From contig JAITWU010000372.1 in assembly GCA_031285115.1 (NCBI GenBank), positions 1 to 7,610 of the forward strand: a stretch of DNA of 7,610 nt, written 5' to 3'. The notes beneath the pieces are model-generated. The model was not told the DNA's origin, ran no database searches, and was given only the letters and a program-made list of their open reading frames with translations. The stretch's first letter is position 1; each line of letters opens with the position of its first letter. Below, piece by piece: positions 1-6,855 of the stretch. The position numbers and the translations under genes are program-made. The stretch comes from Azonexus sp. Its GTDB lineage: Bacteria; Pseudomonadota; Gammaproteobacteria; Burkholderiales; Rhodocyclaceae.

Positions 1-1
1 G

Positions 2-253
2 CCACTGGCCGTCATCCGCCTTGAAGCGGACGGCAGCATCCAGGTCAAATCAAATACCGATCAAGATTTCGCACCAGCCACCATCCTGCCCGGCCTCACG
101 GTTCACTCCTGGCTGACCGTGCTCCGCCTCAAACTGGCCGACGGCAACCACTGCGCCCTGCTATTCTCGCCCGACAACCTCCCCGCCAACGACTTCCGCC
201 GCCTGCGGGTATTTTTGCGCTGGCGGGTCGCAGCGGGCGGGCCAATCACCTGA
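2..253 (+). CDS. YgfX-like protein, C-terminal fragment (5' end outside window)
   Basis: An open frame enters from the left edge and stops at TGA 251-253, giving 83 visible residues. The visible part runs from PLAVIRLEADGSIQV, through a middle segment with LPGLTVHSWLTVLRLKL, to an end with SPDNLPANDFRRLRVFLRWR. A hydrophobic strand followed by 'D-L-P-x-x-D-F-R-R-L-R-V-x-L-R-W' is typical of the C-terminus of the YgfX/CptA family (Pfam Cpta_toxin). These are small inner-membrane proteins with two N-terminal membrane helices, which would lie outside this window. In E. coli the homologue has been linked to inhibition of cell division and cytoskeleton assembly; that role need not hold here. YgfX-like genes near nadB/rpoE fit a betaproteobacterial layout. 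The assignment is by motif memory only. No other family is as good a match, but the fragment is short. Confidence 0.6.
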   Translation, partial: PLAVIRLEADGSIQVKSNTDQDFAPATILPGLTVHSWLTVLRLKLADGNHCALLFSPDNLPANDFRRLRVFLRWRVAAGGPIT

Positions 254-393
254 ATATATGGGTGCCCTGTCTGCGCCGCCATGATTTCTGCGCCGGTCGG
301 AATCCTGTTTTTGCAACCCGGGTTGGAAAAGATCGCTCGAAGTTCTATTCCTGATTGCCTATCATCTTGACGAGTTTCGACAGGGAGCGACAC

Positions 394-611
394 ATGGCGC
401 AGCGCGAACGCATTGACAACACCACTGAGGAGGCCGTCCGGCGCTTCCTTGATTTGCTCGCCGTCCGCTACGAGATGGTCGGCGCAATCATCTGGAAACC
501 GGCGTCAATATTTCGCCTCTGCCGGTATGGCTGGACGAATGGGAACACCCTGAGAGCTACTCGAATCCTGCGCTGCTGTACAACATTGCCAGCGAGGGCG
601 TCAGACTGTGA
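394..611 (+). pseudogene. MNT-type nucleotidyltransferase antitoxin, internally deleted and frameshifted
   Basis: Start ATG 394-396 has a good ribosome site (GGGAG, 383-387). The first frame gives MAQRERIDNTTEEAVRRFLDLLAVRYEMVGAI (quoted in two parts: MAQRERIDNTTEEAV, RRFLDLLAVRYEMVGAI), a typical N-terminus of small MNT-domain proteins, which should continue into a GSRARG-like catalytic motif. Instead, near 489-494, the sequence jumps to another frame. That frame reads LETGVNISPLPVWLDEWEHP and then ESYSNPALYNIASEGVRL to TGA 609-611, the usual C-terminus of the same family. The lost middle would carry the GS-x-R-x-G and D-x-D nucleotidyltransferase residues. In the family, the MNT partner neutralises a HEPN toxin by modifying or binding it. 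If translated from 394, the first frame runs on to a stop at 679-681 and makes about 95 residues with no sensible C-terminal half. I see both halves directly; the deletion is inferred from the family's usual layout. Confidence 0.75.
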
Positions 612-893
612 AGGCGCAAGACTTGATGGCATGTGGGCAAAACGCACAAGGGCGTTCTTAGCACCTTCAGTGATCGCCTGATCAAAAATGGGCCGTTGCC
701 AAAAGAAATGGGCCGCCTCTTGAAATACGCTGAAACCTTCCGCTACGTAGCTGATTACGAGGGCGCTCCGGTAGCGTTGAGCGATGCGCGGAACATGGTC
801 GGGCAAGCGGAAATATTCGTGGCAGCCATGCAGGCTGAGTTCATGCCGAAAGAACCCGGCGACGATAGCGATGGGATGCAGGAAACCACCTGA
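608..893 (+). pseudogene. HEPN-domain toxin remnant, internally deleted and frameshifted
   Basis: The original start is probably GTG 608-610, overlapping the TGA of the upstream MNT remnant by four bases (GTGA), the standard coupling for MNT/HEPN pairs. It reads MKAQDLMA and then loses frame near 630-633. From 636 another frame resumes with GKTHKGVLSTFSDRLIKNG, then LPKEMGRLLKYAETFRYVAD, YEGAPVALSDA, and an end in FVAAMQAEFMPKE plus a short tail. This is the C-terminal half of a HEPN-domain protein: a GKTHKG turn, then helices with the 'ADYEGAPV' segment. The missing block, roughly 40 residues by family length (about 130), should hold the R-x4-6-H ribonuclease motif found in a 'RAYYAxFHA' helix. 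The fragment could be restarted at GTG 633, but no ribosome site precedes it. It ends 14 bases before the nadB stop on the opposite strand. A toxic product is therefore unlikely. Confidence 0.75.
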
Positions 894-907
894 TTGCGAC
901 GATCCCT

Positions 908-2494
908 TTATTTCTTCCGCCGCCCCGCGCTGCCTCTGAGCACCGTGTTTTTCGGTTTGTCCGCCAGTTCCGGATAATCGCGCGAGTAGTGCAGGCCCCG
1001 GCTTTCCTTGCGGCGGATGGCGCAGCGGATGATGAGTTCGGCGGTGAGCACCAGATTGCGCAATTCGATCAGGTCGTGGCTGACGCGGAAGTTGGAGTAG
1101 AACTCGTGGATTTCCCGTTTCAGGAGGCGCACCCGGCGCAGCGCCCGTTTCAGGCGCTTGTTGGTGCGGACGATGCCGACGTAGTCCCACATGAAGCGGC
1201 GTAGTTCGTCCCAGTTGTGGGAGATGACGACTTCTTCGTCGGCGTCGGTGACGCGGCTTTCGTCCCATTCGGGCAGGGCCGGGAGCGGCGTCGGGCGCAG
1301 GGTGAGGATGTCGTTGACTGCGGCTTCGGCAAAGACCAGGCATTCGAGGAGCGAGTTGGAAGCCAGTCGGTTGGCGCCGTGCAGCCCGGTGCAGGAGGCT
1401 TCGCCAGCGACGTAGAGGCCGTCGACATCGGTGCGGCCGCGCTGGTCGCAGACGATGCCGCCGCAGGTGTAGTGGGCGGCGGGGACGACGGGAATCGGCT
1501 CGCGGGCGATGTCGATGCCGAGTTCGAGGCAGCGGGCGTGGATGTTGGGGAAGTGCTCGCGGATGAAGGTCTCGCCTTTATGCGAAATGTCGAGAAAAAC
1601 ACAGTCGAGGCCGCGTTTTTTCATCTCGAAGTCGATGGCGCGGGCGACGATGTCGCGCGGTGCTAGTTCGGCGCGTTGGTCGTGGTCGGGCATGAAGCGG
1701 CTGCCGTCGGGGAGCTTCAAAAGGCCGCCTTCGCCGCGCACGGCTTCGGAAATGAGGAAGGATTTGGCCTGCGGGTGGTAGAGGCAGGTTGGGTGAAACT
1801 GGATGAATTCCATATTGGCGACGCGGCAGCCCGCCCGCCAGGCCATGGCGATGCCGTCGCCGGTCGAGGTGTCGGGGTTGGTCGTGTAGAGATAGACCTT
1901 GCCCGCGCCGCCGGTGGCGATCAGGGTGCTGGCGGCGCTGATGGTGACGACTTCGCCGTTTTCGGTATCGAGCGCGTAGGCGCCGAGGCAGCGTTTTTTG
2001 TCGCTGCCGAGTTTGTCGCCGGTAATCAGGTCGATGGCGATGTAGTTTTCGAGCACGGTGATATTGCGGGCGGCCCGGACTTTGGGGGTGAGCGTATCCT
2101 GCACCGCCGAACCGGTGGCGTCCGCCACATGGATGACGCGCCGGGCGCTGTGGCCACCTTCGCGGGTCAGGTGGTAACCCGAGGCATCCTTGGTGAAGGG
2201 GACGCCCTGCTCGATCAGCCATTCGATGGCCCGCCGCCCGTTTTCGACGACGTGGCGGGTGGCTTTGGGGTCATTCAACCAGGCGCCAGCGACCAGAGTG
2301 TCGTGGATGTGCTCCTCGATCGAATCCTGACTGTCGAGCACGGCGGCGATGCCGCCCTGCGCCCAGCCGGAGGCCGAATCTTCGAGCCGCCGCTTGCTGA
2401 TGAGGGCGACCCGGCAATGCCCGGCCAGACGCAGGGCCGCCGATTGCCCGGCGAGGCCGCTGCCGATGATAAGAACATCAAAGTTGAGCGCCAT
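908..2494 (-). CDS. nadB: L-aspartate oxidase
   Basis: 528 residues, close to the 540 of E. coli NadB. This FAD enzyme oxidises L-aspartate to iminoaspartate, which NadA condenses with dihydroxyacetone phosphate to make quinolinate for NAD. The start shows the dinucleotide-binding fold: [18 protein letters not shown], with GxGxxG at residues 11-16. [12 protein letters not shown] (42-53) follows. REGGHS (111-116) contains Glu112, the probable match of the substrate-specific Glu that separates NadB from fumarate reductase and succinate dehydrogenase. Further motifs are GGAGKVY (195-201), FHPT (233-236, His234), [11 protein letters not shown] (Arg280), [10 protein letters not shown] (His341), and [12 protein letters not shown] (Arg376). 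All expected active-site positions are present. A C-terminal helical domain begins near 410. The start at 2494 is supported by the fold beginning at residue 4; its ribosome site is weak (GAAAAGAA). The gene is divergent from rpoE, as in many beta- and gammaproteobacteria, and convergent with the TA remnant. Confidence 0.97.
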   Translation of the reverse strand: MALNFDVLIIGSGLAGQSAALRLAGHCRVALISKRRLEDSASGWAQGGIAAVLDSQDSIEEHIHDTLVAGAWLNDPKATRHVVENGRRAIEWLIEQGVPFTKDASGYHLTREGGHSARRVIHVADATGSAVQDTLTPKVRAARNITVLENYIAIDLITGDKLGSDKKRCLGAYALDTENGEVVTISAASTLIATGGAGKVYLYTTNPDTSTGDGIAMAWRAGCRVANMEFIQFHPTCLYHPQAKSFLISEAVRGEGGLLKLPDGSRFMPDHDQRAELAPRDIVARAIDFEMKKRGLDCVFLDISHKGETFIREHFPNIHARCLELGIDIAREPIPVVPAAHYTCGGIVCDQRGRTDVDGLYVAGEASCTGLHGANRLASNSLLECLVFAEAAVNDILTLRPTPLPALPEWDESRVTDADEEVVISHNWDELRRFMWDYVGIVRTNKRLKRALRRVRLLKREIHEFYSNFRVSHDLIELRNLVLTAELIIRCAIRRKESRGLHYSRDYPELADKPKNTVLRGSAGRRKK

Positions 2495-2523
2495 TTCTTT
2501 TCAGGGACATTGATGGGTCGCGA

Positions 2524-2532
2524 AATATAGCA
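2524..2532 (-). promoter_or_regulatory. Candidate extended -10 promoter for nadB
   Basis: Read on the - strand, this is TGCTATATT: a TATATT -10 hexamer preceded by the TGn extension of extended -10 promoters. It would start transcription around 2517, leaving a leader of roughly 22 bases before the nadB ATG. No convincing -35 lies 16-18 bases upstream, which extended -10 promoters can tolerate. This is inferred from motif and position only. Confidence 0.4.
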
Positions 2533-2604
2533 TGGGGCCGTCGGCCTGCCGCGTTGTTACAGATGCTCACAATAAGCGTTCCCCGTGAGAAAAAATGGCT
2601 GCGC

Positions 2605-2610
2605 TATACT
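2605..2610 (+). promoter_or_regulatory. Candidate -10 element for rpoE
   Basis: TATACT matches the sigma-70 -10 consensus at five of six bases and lies about 55 bases upstream of the rpoE start, implying a leader of roughly 50 bases. The -35 region (about 2579-2587, GTTCCCCGTG) matches the consensus poorly, so activity may be low or need an activator. I found no GGAACTT-type sigma-E promoter with proper spacing here, so autoregulation is not visible in this interval. Confidence 0.3.
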
Positions 2611-2665
2611 GCGGCGAAAAATGCCCGTTGAGAATAGAAGCCGACGATGATCCCCGGAAAGAGCC

Positions 2666-3265
2666 ATGAGTGAACGCGAAGCCGATCAGTTGCTGGTCGA
2701 GCGGGCGCAGGGCGGCGACCGGCGCGCCTTCGACCAGTTGGTCAGCAAATACCAGAGGAAGCTCGGGCGTTTGCTGGCGCGCTTCATTCGTGATCCGGCG
2801 GAAGTCGAAGATGTCTCGCAGGAAGCCTTTATCAAAGCCTATCGCGCGCTGCCTGCCTTTCGCGGCGAAAGCGCCTTTTATACCTGGCTGTACCGGATCG
2901 GCATCAACACCGCCAACAATTATCTGGTCTCGCAAGGGCGCAAAGCGCCGACCTCGACCGGGTACGACGCCGAAGAGGCCGAAGGTTTCGAGGATGCCAG
3001 ACTGTTGCGCGACATCAACACGCCGGAAAGCCTGTTGCTCTCCAAGCAGATCGGCCAGACGGTCAATGCCGCGATGGAGGCGCTCTCCGAAGATTTGCGC
3101 ACGGCCATTGTCCTGCGTGAAATCGACGGACTCTCTTACGAGGAAATTGCCGAGATGATGAATTGCCCGATTGGCACCGTCCGCTCCCGCATCTTCCGGG
3201 CGCGCGAGGCGGTGGCTTCGTCCTTGCGCCCTTTGCTCGATACCGCGCCGGATCGTCGCTGGTGA
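2666..3265 (+). CDS. rpoE: ECF RNA polymerase sigma factor RpoE (sigma-E/AlgU type)
   Basis: 199 residues, slightly longer than E. coli RpoE (191). It directs RNA polymerase to envelope-stress promoters. Sigma region 2 spans about residues 22-90: FDQLVSKYQRKLGRLLARF, then RDPAEVEDVSQEAFIKAYR for core binding, and FYTWLYRIGINTANNYL (71-87) for -10 melting and recognition. A variable acidic linker (about 95-125) leads to region 4 (about 135-187), whose helix-turn-helix is YEEIAEMMNCPIGTVRSRIF (158-177), reading the -35 element. The start is set by GGAAAGAG at 2656-2663, five bases or fewer from the ATG, and by the family-typical MSEREADQLLVERAQ beginning. The end LRPLLDTAPDRRW is normal for beta-proteobacterial members, so the gene is not truncated. 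The odd point is downstream: no anti-sigma gene (rseA/mucA) or rseB/mucB follows, and degP begins after 44 bases. Confidence 0.95.
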   Translation: MSEREADQLLVERAQGGDRRAFDQLVSKYQRKLGRLLARFIRDPAEVEDVSQEAFIKAYRALPAFRGESAFYTWLYRIGINTANNYLVSQGRKAPTSTGYDAEEAEGFEDARLLRDINTPESLLLSKQIGQTVNAAMEALSEDLRTAIVLREIDGLSYEEIAEMMNCPIGTVRSRIFRAREAVASSLRPLLDTAPDRRW

Positions 3266-3292
3266 ACCCTGTTTTTCCCGTTGCTGATTTTT

Positions 3293-3300
3293 GAGGAGGT
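3293..3300 (+). promoter_or_regulatory. Strong Shine-Dalgarno of degP/mucD
   Basis: GAGGAGGT lies nine bases before the ATG at 3310, close to a full match to the anti-SD of 16S rRNA and much the strongest ribosome site in the window. It fixes the degP start and suggests efficient translation independent of rpoE, whose stop is 27 bases upstream. I see no promoter or hairpin in the rest of the 3266-3309 gap, so co-transcription from rpoE is the simplest reading. Confidence 0.75.
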
Positions 3301-3309
3301 CATCCGCCC

Positions 3310-4746
3310 ATGAAACGTCTCATCTTCCTGTTTTCGTTTTTGCTCCTGAACACGCTCGCCTTCGCCCAGACGCGCGGGCTGCCGGATTTCACTGAACTGG
3401 TTGAAAAACAAGGCCCCGCCGTGGTCAATATCAGCACGACGCAGACCGTGCGCGGCAGTCCGCATGGGCGGATGTCGCCTTTTCCGTTTGATGAGGATGA
3501 TCCGGCCTTTGATTTTTTCCGTCGCTTCATGCCGCCGCATTCCCCAGGCGGCAACGGTGCGCCGCGGGAATTCCAGAATAAATCGCTCGGCTCCGGCTTC
3601 ATCATCGGCGCTGACGGCTACATCATGACCAATGCTCATGTCGTCGATGGCGCTGATGAAGTGACCGTGCGCCTCACCGACAAGCGCGAATTCAAGGCCA
3701 AAATCATCGGCGCTGACAAACGCACCGATGTCGCCTTGCTCAAAATCGACGCAACCGGCCTGCCTGCCGTCAAATTGGCTGATCCGGCGCAATTGAAAGT
3801 CGGCGAATGGGTGGTGGCGATTGGTTCGCCCTTCGGCTTTGACAATTCGGTGACGGCGGGCATCGTCTCGGCCAAGGGCCGTTCCCTGCCGCAGGAAAAT
3901 TACGTACCCTTCATCCAGACCGACGTTGCCATCAACCCCGGCAATTCCGGCGGGCCGCTCTTTAATATGCGCGGCGAAGTGGTCGGCATCAACTCGCAGA
4001 TTTACAGCCGCAGCGGCGGTTATCAAGGCGTTTCCTTCGCCATTCCGATTGATATGGCGATGGACATCCAGCAGCAGTTGCGCAATAGCGGCAAAGTCAG
4101 CCGTGGGCGCATCGGCGTGGTGATTCAGGAAGTGAGCAAGGAACTGGCCGAATCGCTCGGTCTCTCGAAGCCGATGGGCGCGGTGGTGAACGCCGTGGAA
4201 AAAGGCGGCCCCGCCGAAAAAGCCGGGCTGGAGCCGGGTGACGTGATTCTGCGCCTCGATGGCAAGGCGGTTGAAAGTTCTGCCGACCTGCCGCGCATGG
4301 TGGCGGCGATCCGTCCTGGCGCCCGCGCCACCTTGCAGGTCTGGCGCAAGGGCACAAACCGCGACATTGCGGTGACTGTGGGCGAAATGCCTGACGAAAA
4401 AACAGCGACCGCCAAAAACCCGCGCGGTGGCCCAAAAACGCCGGAACAGGCGGCCAACCGGCTCGGCCTCGTGGTCAGCGAGCTTTCCGCCGAGCAAAAA
4501 CGCGAATTGGGCATCGACCTTGGCCTGATCATCGACGATGTCCGTAGCTCCGCCGCCAAGGCCGATCTGCGTCCGGGCGACGTGATTTTGGCTGTCATCA
4601 GCCGTGGCGCGGCGACCGAGATTCGCTCGGTCGATCAGTTCAACAAACTACTCGCCGGTTTTGGCAAAGGCAGCAATGTCACGCTGCTGATCCGCCGTGG
4701 CGAGATGCAGACTTTCGTCACCATTCGCAGTGTCAATGGCGATTGA
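3310..4746 (+). CDS. mucD: DegP/MucD-type periplasmic serine protease and chaperone (Do family)
   Basis: 478 residues, the usual length of HtrA/Do proteases. It degrades or refolds misfolded exported proteins in the periplasm. Residues 1-19 form a signal peptide: MKR, a hydrophobic run, and cleavage at AFA|Q. The trypsin-like domain (about 25-255) has the full triad: His110 in TNAHVV, Asp140 in RTDVALLKI, and Ser213 in GNSGGPL. Residues 50-90, between the first strand and LGSGFII, form the LA-type loop, rich in Pro and Gly. PDZ1 (about 265-358) carries RGRIGVVIQEV and the carrier-type repeat GGPAEKAGLEPGDVILRLDG. After a basic, Pro-rich linker (360-382), PDZ2 (about 384-475) carries KADLRPGDVILAV. 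The gene follows rpoE directly and is probably part of its regulon, as in Pseudomonas and E. coli. It could be named degP, mucD or htrA; neighbourhood favours mucD. The glutaredoxin-like gene begins on the base after its stop. Confidence 0.95.
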   Translation: MKRLIFLFSFLLLNTLAFAQTRGLPDFTELVEKQGPAVVNISTTQTVRGSPHGRMSPFPFDEDDPAFDFFRRFMPPHSPGGNGAPREFQNKSLGSGFIIGADGYIMTNAHVVDGADEVTVRLTDKREFKAKIIGADKRTDVALLKIDATGLPAVKLADPAQLKVGEWVVAIGSPFGFDNSVTAGIVSAKGRSLPQENYVPFIQTDVAINPGNSGGPLFNMRGEVVGINSQIYSRSGGYQGVSFAIPIDMAMDIQQQLRNSGKVSRGRIGVVIQEVSKELAESLGLSKPMGAVVNAVEKGGPAEKAGLEPGDVILRLDGKAVESSADLPRMVAAIRPGARATLQVWRKGTNRDIAVTVGEMPDEKTATAKNPRGGPKTPEQAANRLGLVVSELSAEQKRELGIDLGLIIDDVRSSAAKADLRPGDVILAVISRGAATEIRSVDQFNKLLAGFGKGSNVTLLIRRGEMQTFVTIRSVNGD

Positions 4747-4756
4747 ATGGCGATTG
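4735..4756 (+). repeat. Tandem 11-base duplication at the degP/glutaredoxin-like gene junction
   Basis: The unit AATGGCGATTG occurs twice head to tail, at 4735-4745 and 4746-4756, without mismatch. The first copy encodes the last residues of the protease (NGD, then its stop completed by the next A). The second contains the ATG of the next gene and its first codons (M-A-I). Each copy holds an ATGGCGATTGA string that could start the small gene. With one copy removed, the protease stop is kept and the small gene would start inside the protease frame, overlapping it. The repeat therefore looks like a slippage duplication that turned an overlap into exact abutment. Confidence 0.85.
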
Positions 4757-4992
4757 AACTGACCCTGTTGAGCCGCAACTACTGCCACCTCTGTCATGAG
4801 ATGGAGGTGGCGCTGGCGCCGCTGGCCGAAGAATTTGCGGCGACGGTGACGGTGCTCGACGTTGACGCCGATCCAGCGCTCGAAGCCCGCTATGACGAAC
4901 TGGTTCCAGTCTTGCTGCACGGCGAGCGGGCGTTGTGCCACTACTTTCTCGATCCGGCCAAAGTCCGTGAATATTTGGCCGGACTCCGTTAA
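4747..4992 (+). CDS. Small glutaredoxin-like (thioredoxin-fold, DUF836-type) protein
   Basis: 81 residues with no signal peptide, so cytoplasmic. It starts with a beta strand (AIELTLLSR), then NYCHLCHEM with a CxxC at Cys13-x-x-Cys16 on the first helix. A second strand, VTVLDVD (34-40), follows, then DELVPVLLHGE (50-60), whose Val53-Pro54 is the cis-proline position of the thioredoxin fold, and a last helix ending YLAGLR. These are the marks of the small glutaredoxin-like family (DUF836/GlrX-related), thought to be thiol-disulfide oxidoreductases of unclear substrate. The CHLC pair differs from the CPYC of classical glutaredoxins. The ATG directly follows the TGA of the protease gene (TGAATG) with no clear ribosome site of its own, so translation is probably coupled. 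It sits in the usual mucD-grx-lepA order; a role in envelope redox balance is only inferred. Confidence 0.85.
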   Translation: MAIELTLLSRNYCHLCHEMEVALAPLAEEFAATVTVLDVDADPALEARYDELVPVLLHGERALCHYFLDPAKVREYLAGLR

Positions 4993-4993
4993 A

Positions 4994-5044
4994 ATGTCAG
5001 GTCTTCTGAACAGGGAAGGGCGCAGAAAAAGCGCCCTTTTTTAA
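4994..5044 (+). other. Possible 16-codon leader-type reading frame overlapping the terminator
   Basis: ATG 4994, beginning two bases after the TAA of the glutaredoxin-like gene, opens a frame reading [16 protein letters not shown] and ending in TAA 5042-5044. Its last seven codons run through the loop, 3' arm and U-tract of the intrinsic terminator at 5016-5042, and its stop lies eight bases before the lepA ATG. No good ribosome site precedes it (only a weak GGAC at 4981-4984), although ribosomes finishing the upstream gene could re-start here. No recognisable protein family. It may be chance: 16 codons is short, and the two terminator arms impose much of the sequence. Confidence 0.2.
5016..5042 (+). 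terminator. Rho-independent terminator between the glutaredoxin-like gene and lepA
   Basis: Left arm AAGGGCGC (5016-5023), loop AGAAAAA (5024-5030), right arm GCGCCCTT (5031-5038), then a T run to 5042. The GC core is six perfect pairs extended by two A-T pairs, a textbook intrinsic terminator for the rpoE-mucD transcript. The U-tract stops only 10 bases before the lepA ATG, leaving little space for a separate lepA promoter. Confidence 0.85.
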
Positions 5045-5052
5045 TCCCGGCA

Positions 5053-6843
5053 ATGGATCACATCCGCAATTTCTCCATCATCGCCCACATCGACCACGGC
5101 AAATCGACGCTGGCCGACCGCATCATCCACCTTTGCGGCGGTCTTTCCGACCGCGAAATGGAAGCCCAGGTGCTCGATTCGATGGACATCGAAAAAGAGC
5201 GCGGCATCACCATCAAGGCCCAGACGGCGGCGCTCAGTTACCGGGCGGAAGATGGCCAGGTCTACAACCTCAATCTCATCGACACGCCCGGCCACGTCGA
5301 TTTTTCCTACGAAGTCTCGCGCTCGCTCTCGGCCTGCGAGGGGGCGCTGCTGGTGGTGGACGCTTCGCAAGGCGTCGAGGCGCAGACGGTCGCCAACTGC
5401 TATACCGCCATCGAACTCGGCGTTGAAGTGCTGCCGGTATTGAACAAAATTGACCTGCCCTCGGCTGACCCCGACAGCGCCCGGCAGGAAATCGAGGATG
5501 TGATCGGCATCGACGCCGCCGAAGCCGTGCTCGCCTCAGCCAAAACCGGCCTCGGCGTAGCCGATGTGCTCGAAATGGTGGTCGCCAAAGTGCCGCCGCC
5601 TTTGGGTGACCCGCAAGCGCCGCTCAAGGCGCTGATCATTGATTCCTGGTTCGACAATTATGTCGGCGTCGTCATGCTGGTGCGCGTCGTCGATGGCGAA
5701 ATGCGGCCCAAGGACAAGCTCCTGTTCATGGCGACCGACACCCAGCAGTTGTGCGAACAGGTCGGCGTCTTTACGCCGAAATCGCAGGGCCGCGAGGTTT
5801 TGCGGGCGGGCGAAGTGGGTTTTGTCACGGCTGGCGTCAAGGAACTGAAAGCGGCCAAAGTCGGCGACACCATTACCCATGCCGACCGCAAGGCGGCGGC
5901 ACCCTTGCCCGGCTTCAAGGAAATCAAGCCGCAAGTCTTCGCTGGCCTCTACCCGGTCGAAGCCAACCAGTACGACGCGCTGCGCGAATCGCTGGAAAAA
6001 TTGAAGCTCAACGACGCTTCCCTCCAATACGAGCCGGAAGTCTCGCAGGCGCTCGGTTTTGGTTTCCGCTGCGGTTTTCTCGGCCTGTTGCACATGGAAA
6101 TCGTCCAGGAGCGTCTGGAGCGCGAATTTGACCAGGATTTGATTACCACCGCGCCGACGGTTGTCTACGAAGTCGTCCAGCGCGACGGCTCGGTGCTGCT
6201 GGTGGAAAACCCGGCCAAGCTGCCGGAAATTTCCAAAATTGAAGAAATCCGCGAACCGATTATCACGGCGACCATTTTTGTGCCGCAGGATTATCTCGGC
6301 AATGTCATTACCCTGTGTAACCAGAAGCGCGGCAATCAGGTCGACATGCACTATCATGGCCGCCAGGTCAAGCTGGTTTATGAAATGCCGATGGCCGAAG
6401 TGGTCATGGATTTTTTCGACAAACTTAAATCCTGCTCCAAGGGTTATGCCTCGCTCGATTACGATTTCAAGGAATATCGCACGGCGGATGTGGTCAAGCT
6501 CGATATTCTGATTAACGGCGAAAAAGTCGATGCCCTGTCGCTGATTGTGCACCGCGCCAATTCGCAATACCGGGGGCGGGAACTGGCCAATAAAATGCGC
6601 GAACTGATTCCGCGCCAGATGTACGATGTCGCCATCCAGGCCGCCATCGGCTCACACATCATCGCCCGCGAAAACGTCAAGGCGCTGAGAAAAGACGTGC
6701 TGGCCAAATGTTATGGCGGCGACATTTCGCGCAAGCGGAAATTGCTGGAAAAACAAAAAGCCGGTAAAAAACGCATGAAGCAGGTCGGCAGCGTCGAAAT
6801 TCCGCAAGAAGCCTTCCTCGCCGTGCTGCGTGTTGATAATTAA
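5053..6843 (+). CDS. lepA: Translational GTPase LepA (elongation factor 4)
   Basis: 596 residues, the normal length (E. coli 599). It binds ribosomes and hydrolyses GTP; proposed roles are back-translocation of stalled ribosomes and help in 30S assembly or initiation. The G domain has all motifs: G1 AHIDHGKST (11-19), G2 RGITIKAQT (50-58), G3 DTPGH (77-81), G4 NKID (131-134), G5 SAK (162-164). Domain II starts near 190, followed by EF-G-like domains III and V ([20 protein letters not shown] in the middle). The LepA-specific C-terminal domain (about 485-596) has [20 protein letters not shown] and ends with the typical [12 protein letters not shown]. The start is fixed by [19 protein letters not shown], which matches known LepA N-termini. 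No ribosome site is seen before the ATG, and a terminator lies just upstream, so its expression must use read-through, a promoter overlapping the terminator, or a nearly leaderless mRNA. lepB follows 12 bases after the stop. Confidence 0.98.
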   Translation: MDHIRNFSIIAHIDHGKSTLADRIIHLCGGLSDREMEAQVLDSMDIEKERGITIKAQTAALSYRAEDGQVYNLNLIDTPGHVDFSYEVSRSLSACEGALLVVDASQGVEAQTVANCYTAIELGVEVLPVLNKIDLPSADPDSARQEIEDVIGIDAAEAVLASAKTGLGVADVLEMVVAKVPPPLGDPQAPLKALIIDSWFDNYVGVVMLVRVVDGEMRPKDKLLFMATDTQQLCEQVGVFTPKSQGREVLRAGEVGFVTAGVKELKAAKVGDTITHADRKAAAPLPGFKEIKPQVFAGLYPVEANQYDALRESLEKLKLNDASLQYEPEVSQALGFGFRCGFLGLLHMEIVQERLEREFDQDLITTAPTVVYEVVQRDGSVLLVENPAKLPEISKIEEIREPIITATIFVPQDYLGNVITLCNQKRGNQVDMHYHGRQVKLVYEMPMAEVVMDFFDKLKSCSKGYASLDYDFKEYRTADVVKLDILINGEKVDALSLIVHRANSQYRGRELANKMRELIPRQMYDVAIQAAIGSHIIARENVKALRKDVLAKCYGGDISRKRKLLEKQKAGKKRMKQVGSVEIPQEAFLAVLRVDN

Positions 6844-6855
6844 AGAAAGCCGTAA

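Noticed and set aside
355..681. A single intact 108-residue + strand gene
   Set aside because: Only its first third is meaningful (MNT N-terminus from 394). After about 489 it reads out of frame through the MNT end and the HEPN start, so it is a frameshift product and not a separate gene.
468..1343. 291-residue open frame on the - strand from nadB into the TA remnant
   Set aside because: Arg/Pro/His-rich first part is an off-frame reading of nadB; the rest is antisense to the MNT/HEPN remnants. No family features.
1676..2530. 284-residue open frame on the + strand opposite nadB
   Set aside because: Gly/Ala/Val/Asp-rich low-complexity translation, no ribosome site, lies wholly over the clear nadB frame; an antisense shadow.
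2556..2584. Possible sigma-E promoter on the - strand (GGGGAAC … TCTGTAAC)
   Set aside because: The distance between GGAAC and TCTG is 14 bases, about three shorter than sigma-E promoters need, and it would point to nadB, not rpoE.
2566..2589. Inverted repeat CTCAC … GTGAG between nadB and rpoE
   Set aside because: Five-base arms with a 14-base gap are expected by chance, and there is no flanking symmetry.
3136..4497. 453-residue open frame on the - strand opposite rpoE/degP
   Set aside because: Its residue make-up (His, Arg, Ala, Phe rich, no motif) is typical of the antisense shadow of a GC-rich gene, and the + strand has complete RpoE and DegP-like proteins here.
5536..6567. 343-residue open frame on the - strand opposite lepA
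   Set aside because: Antisense shadow of the conserved lepA frame; no start context or motifs.
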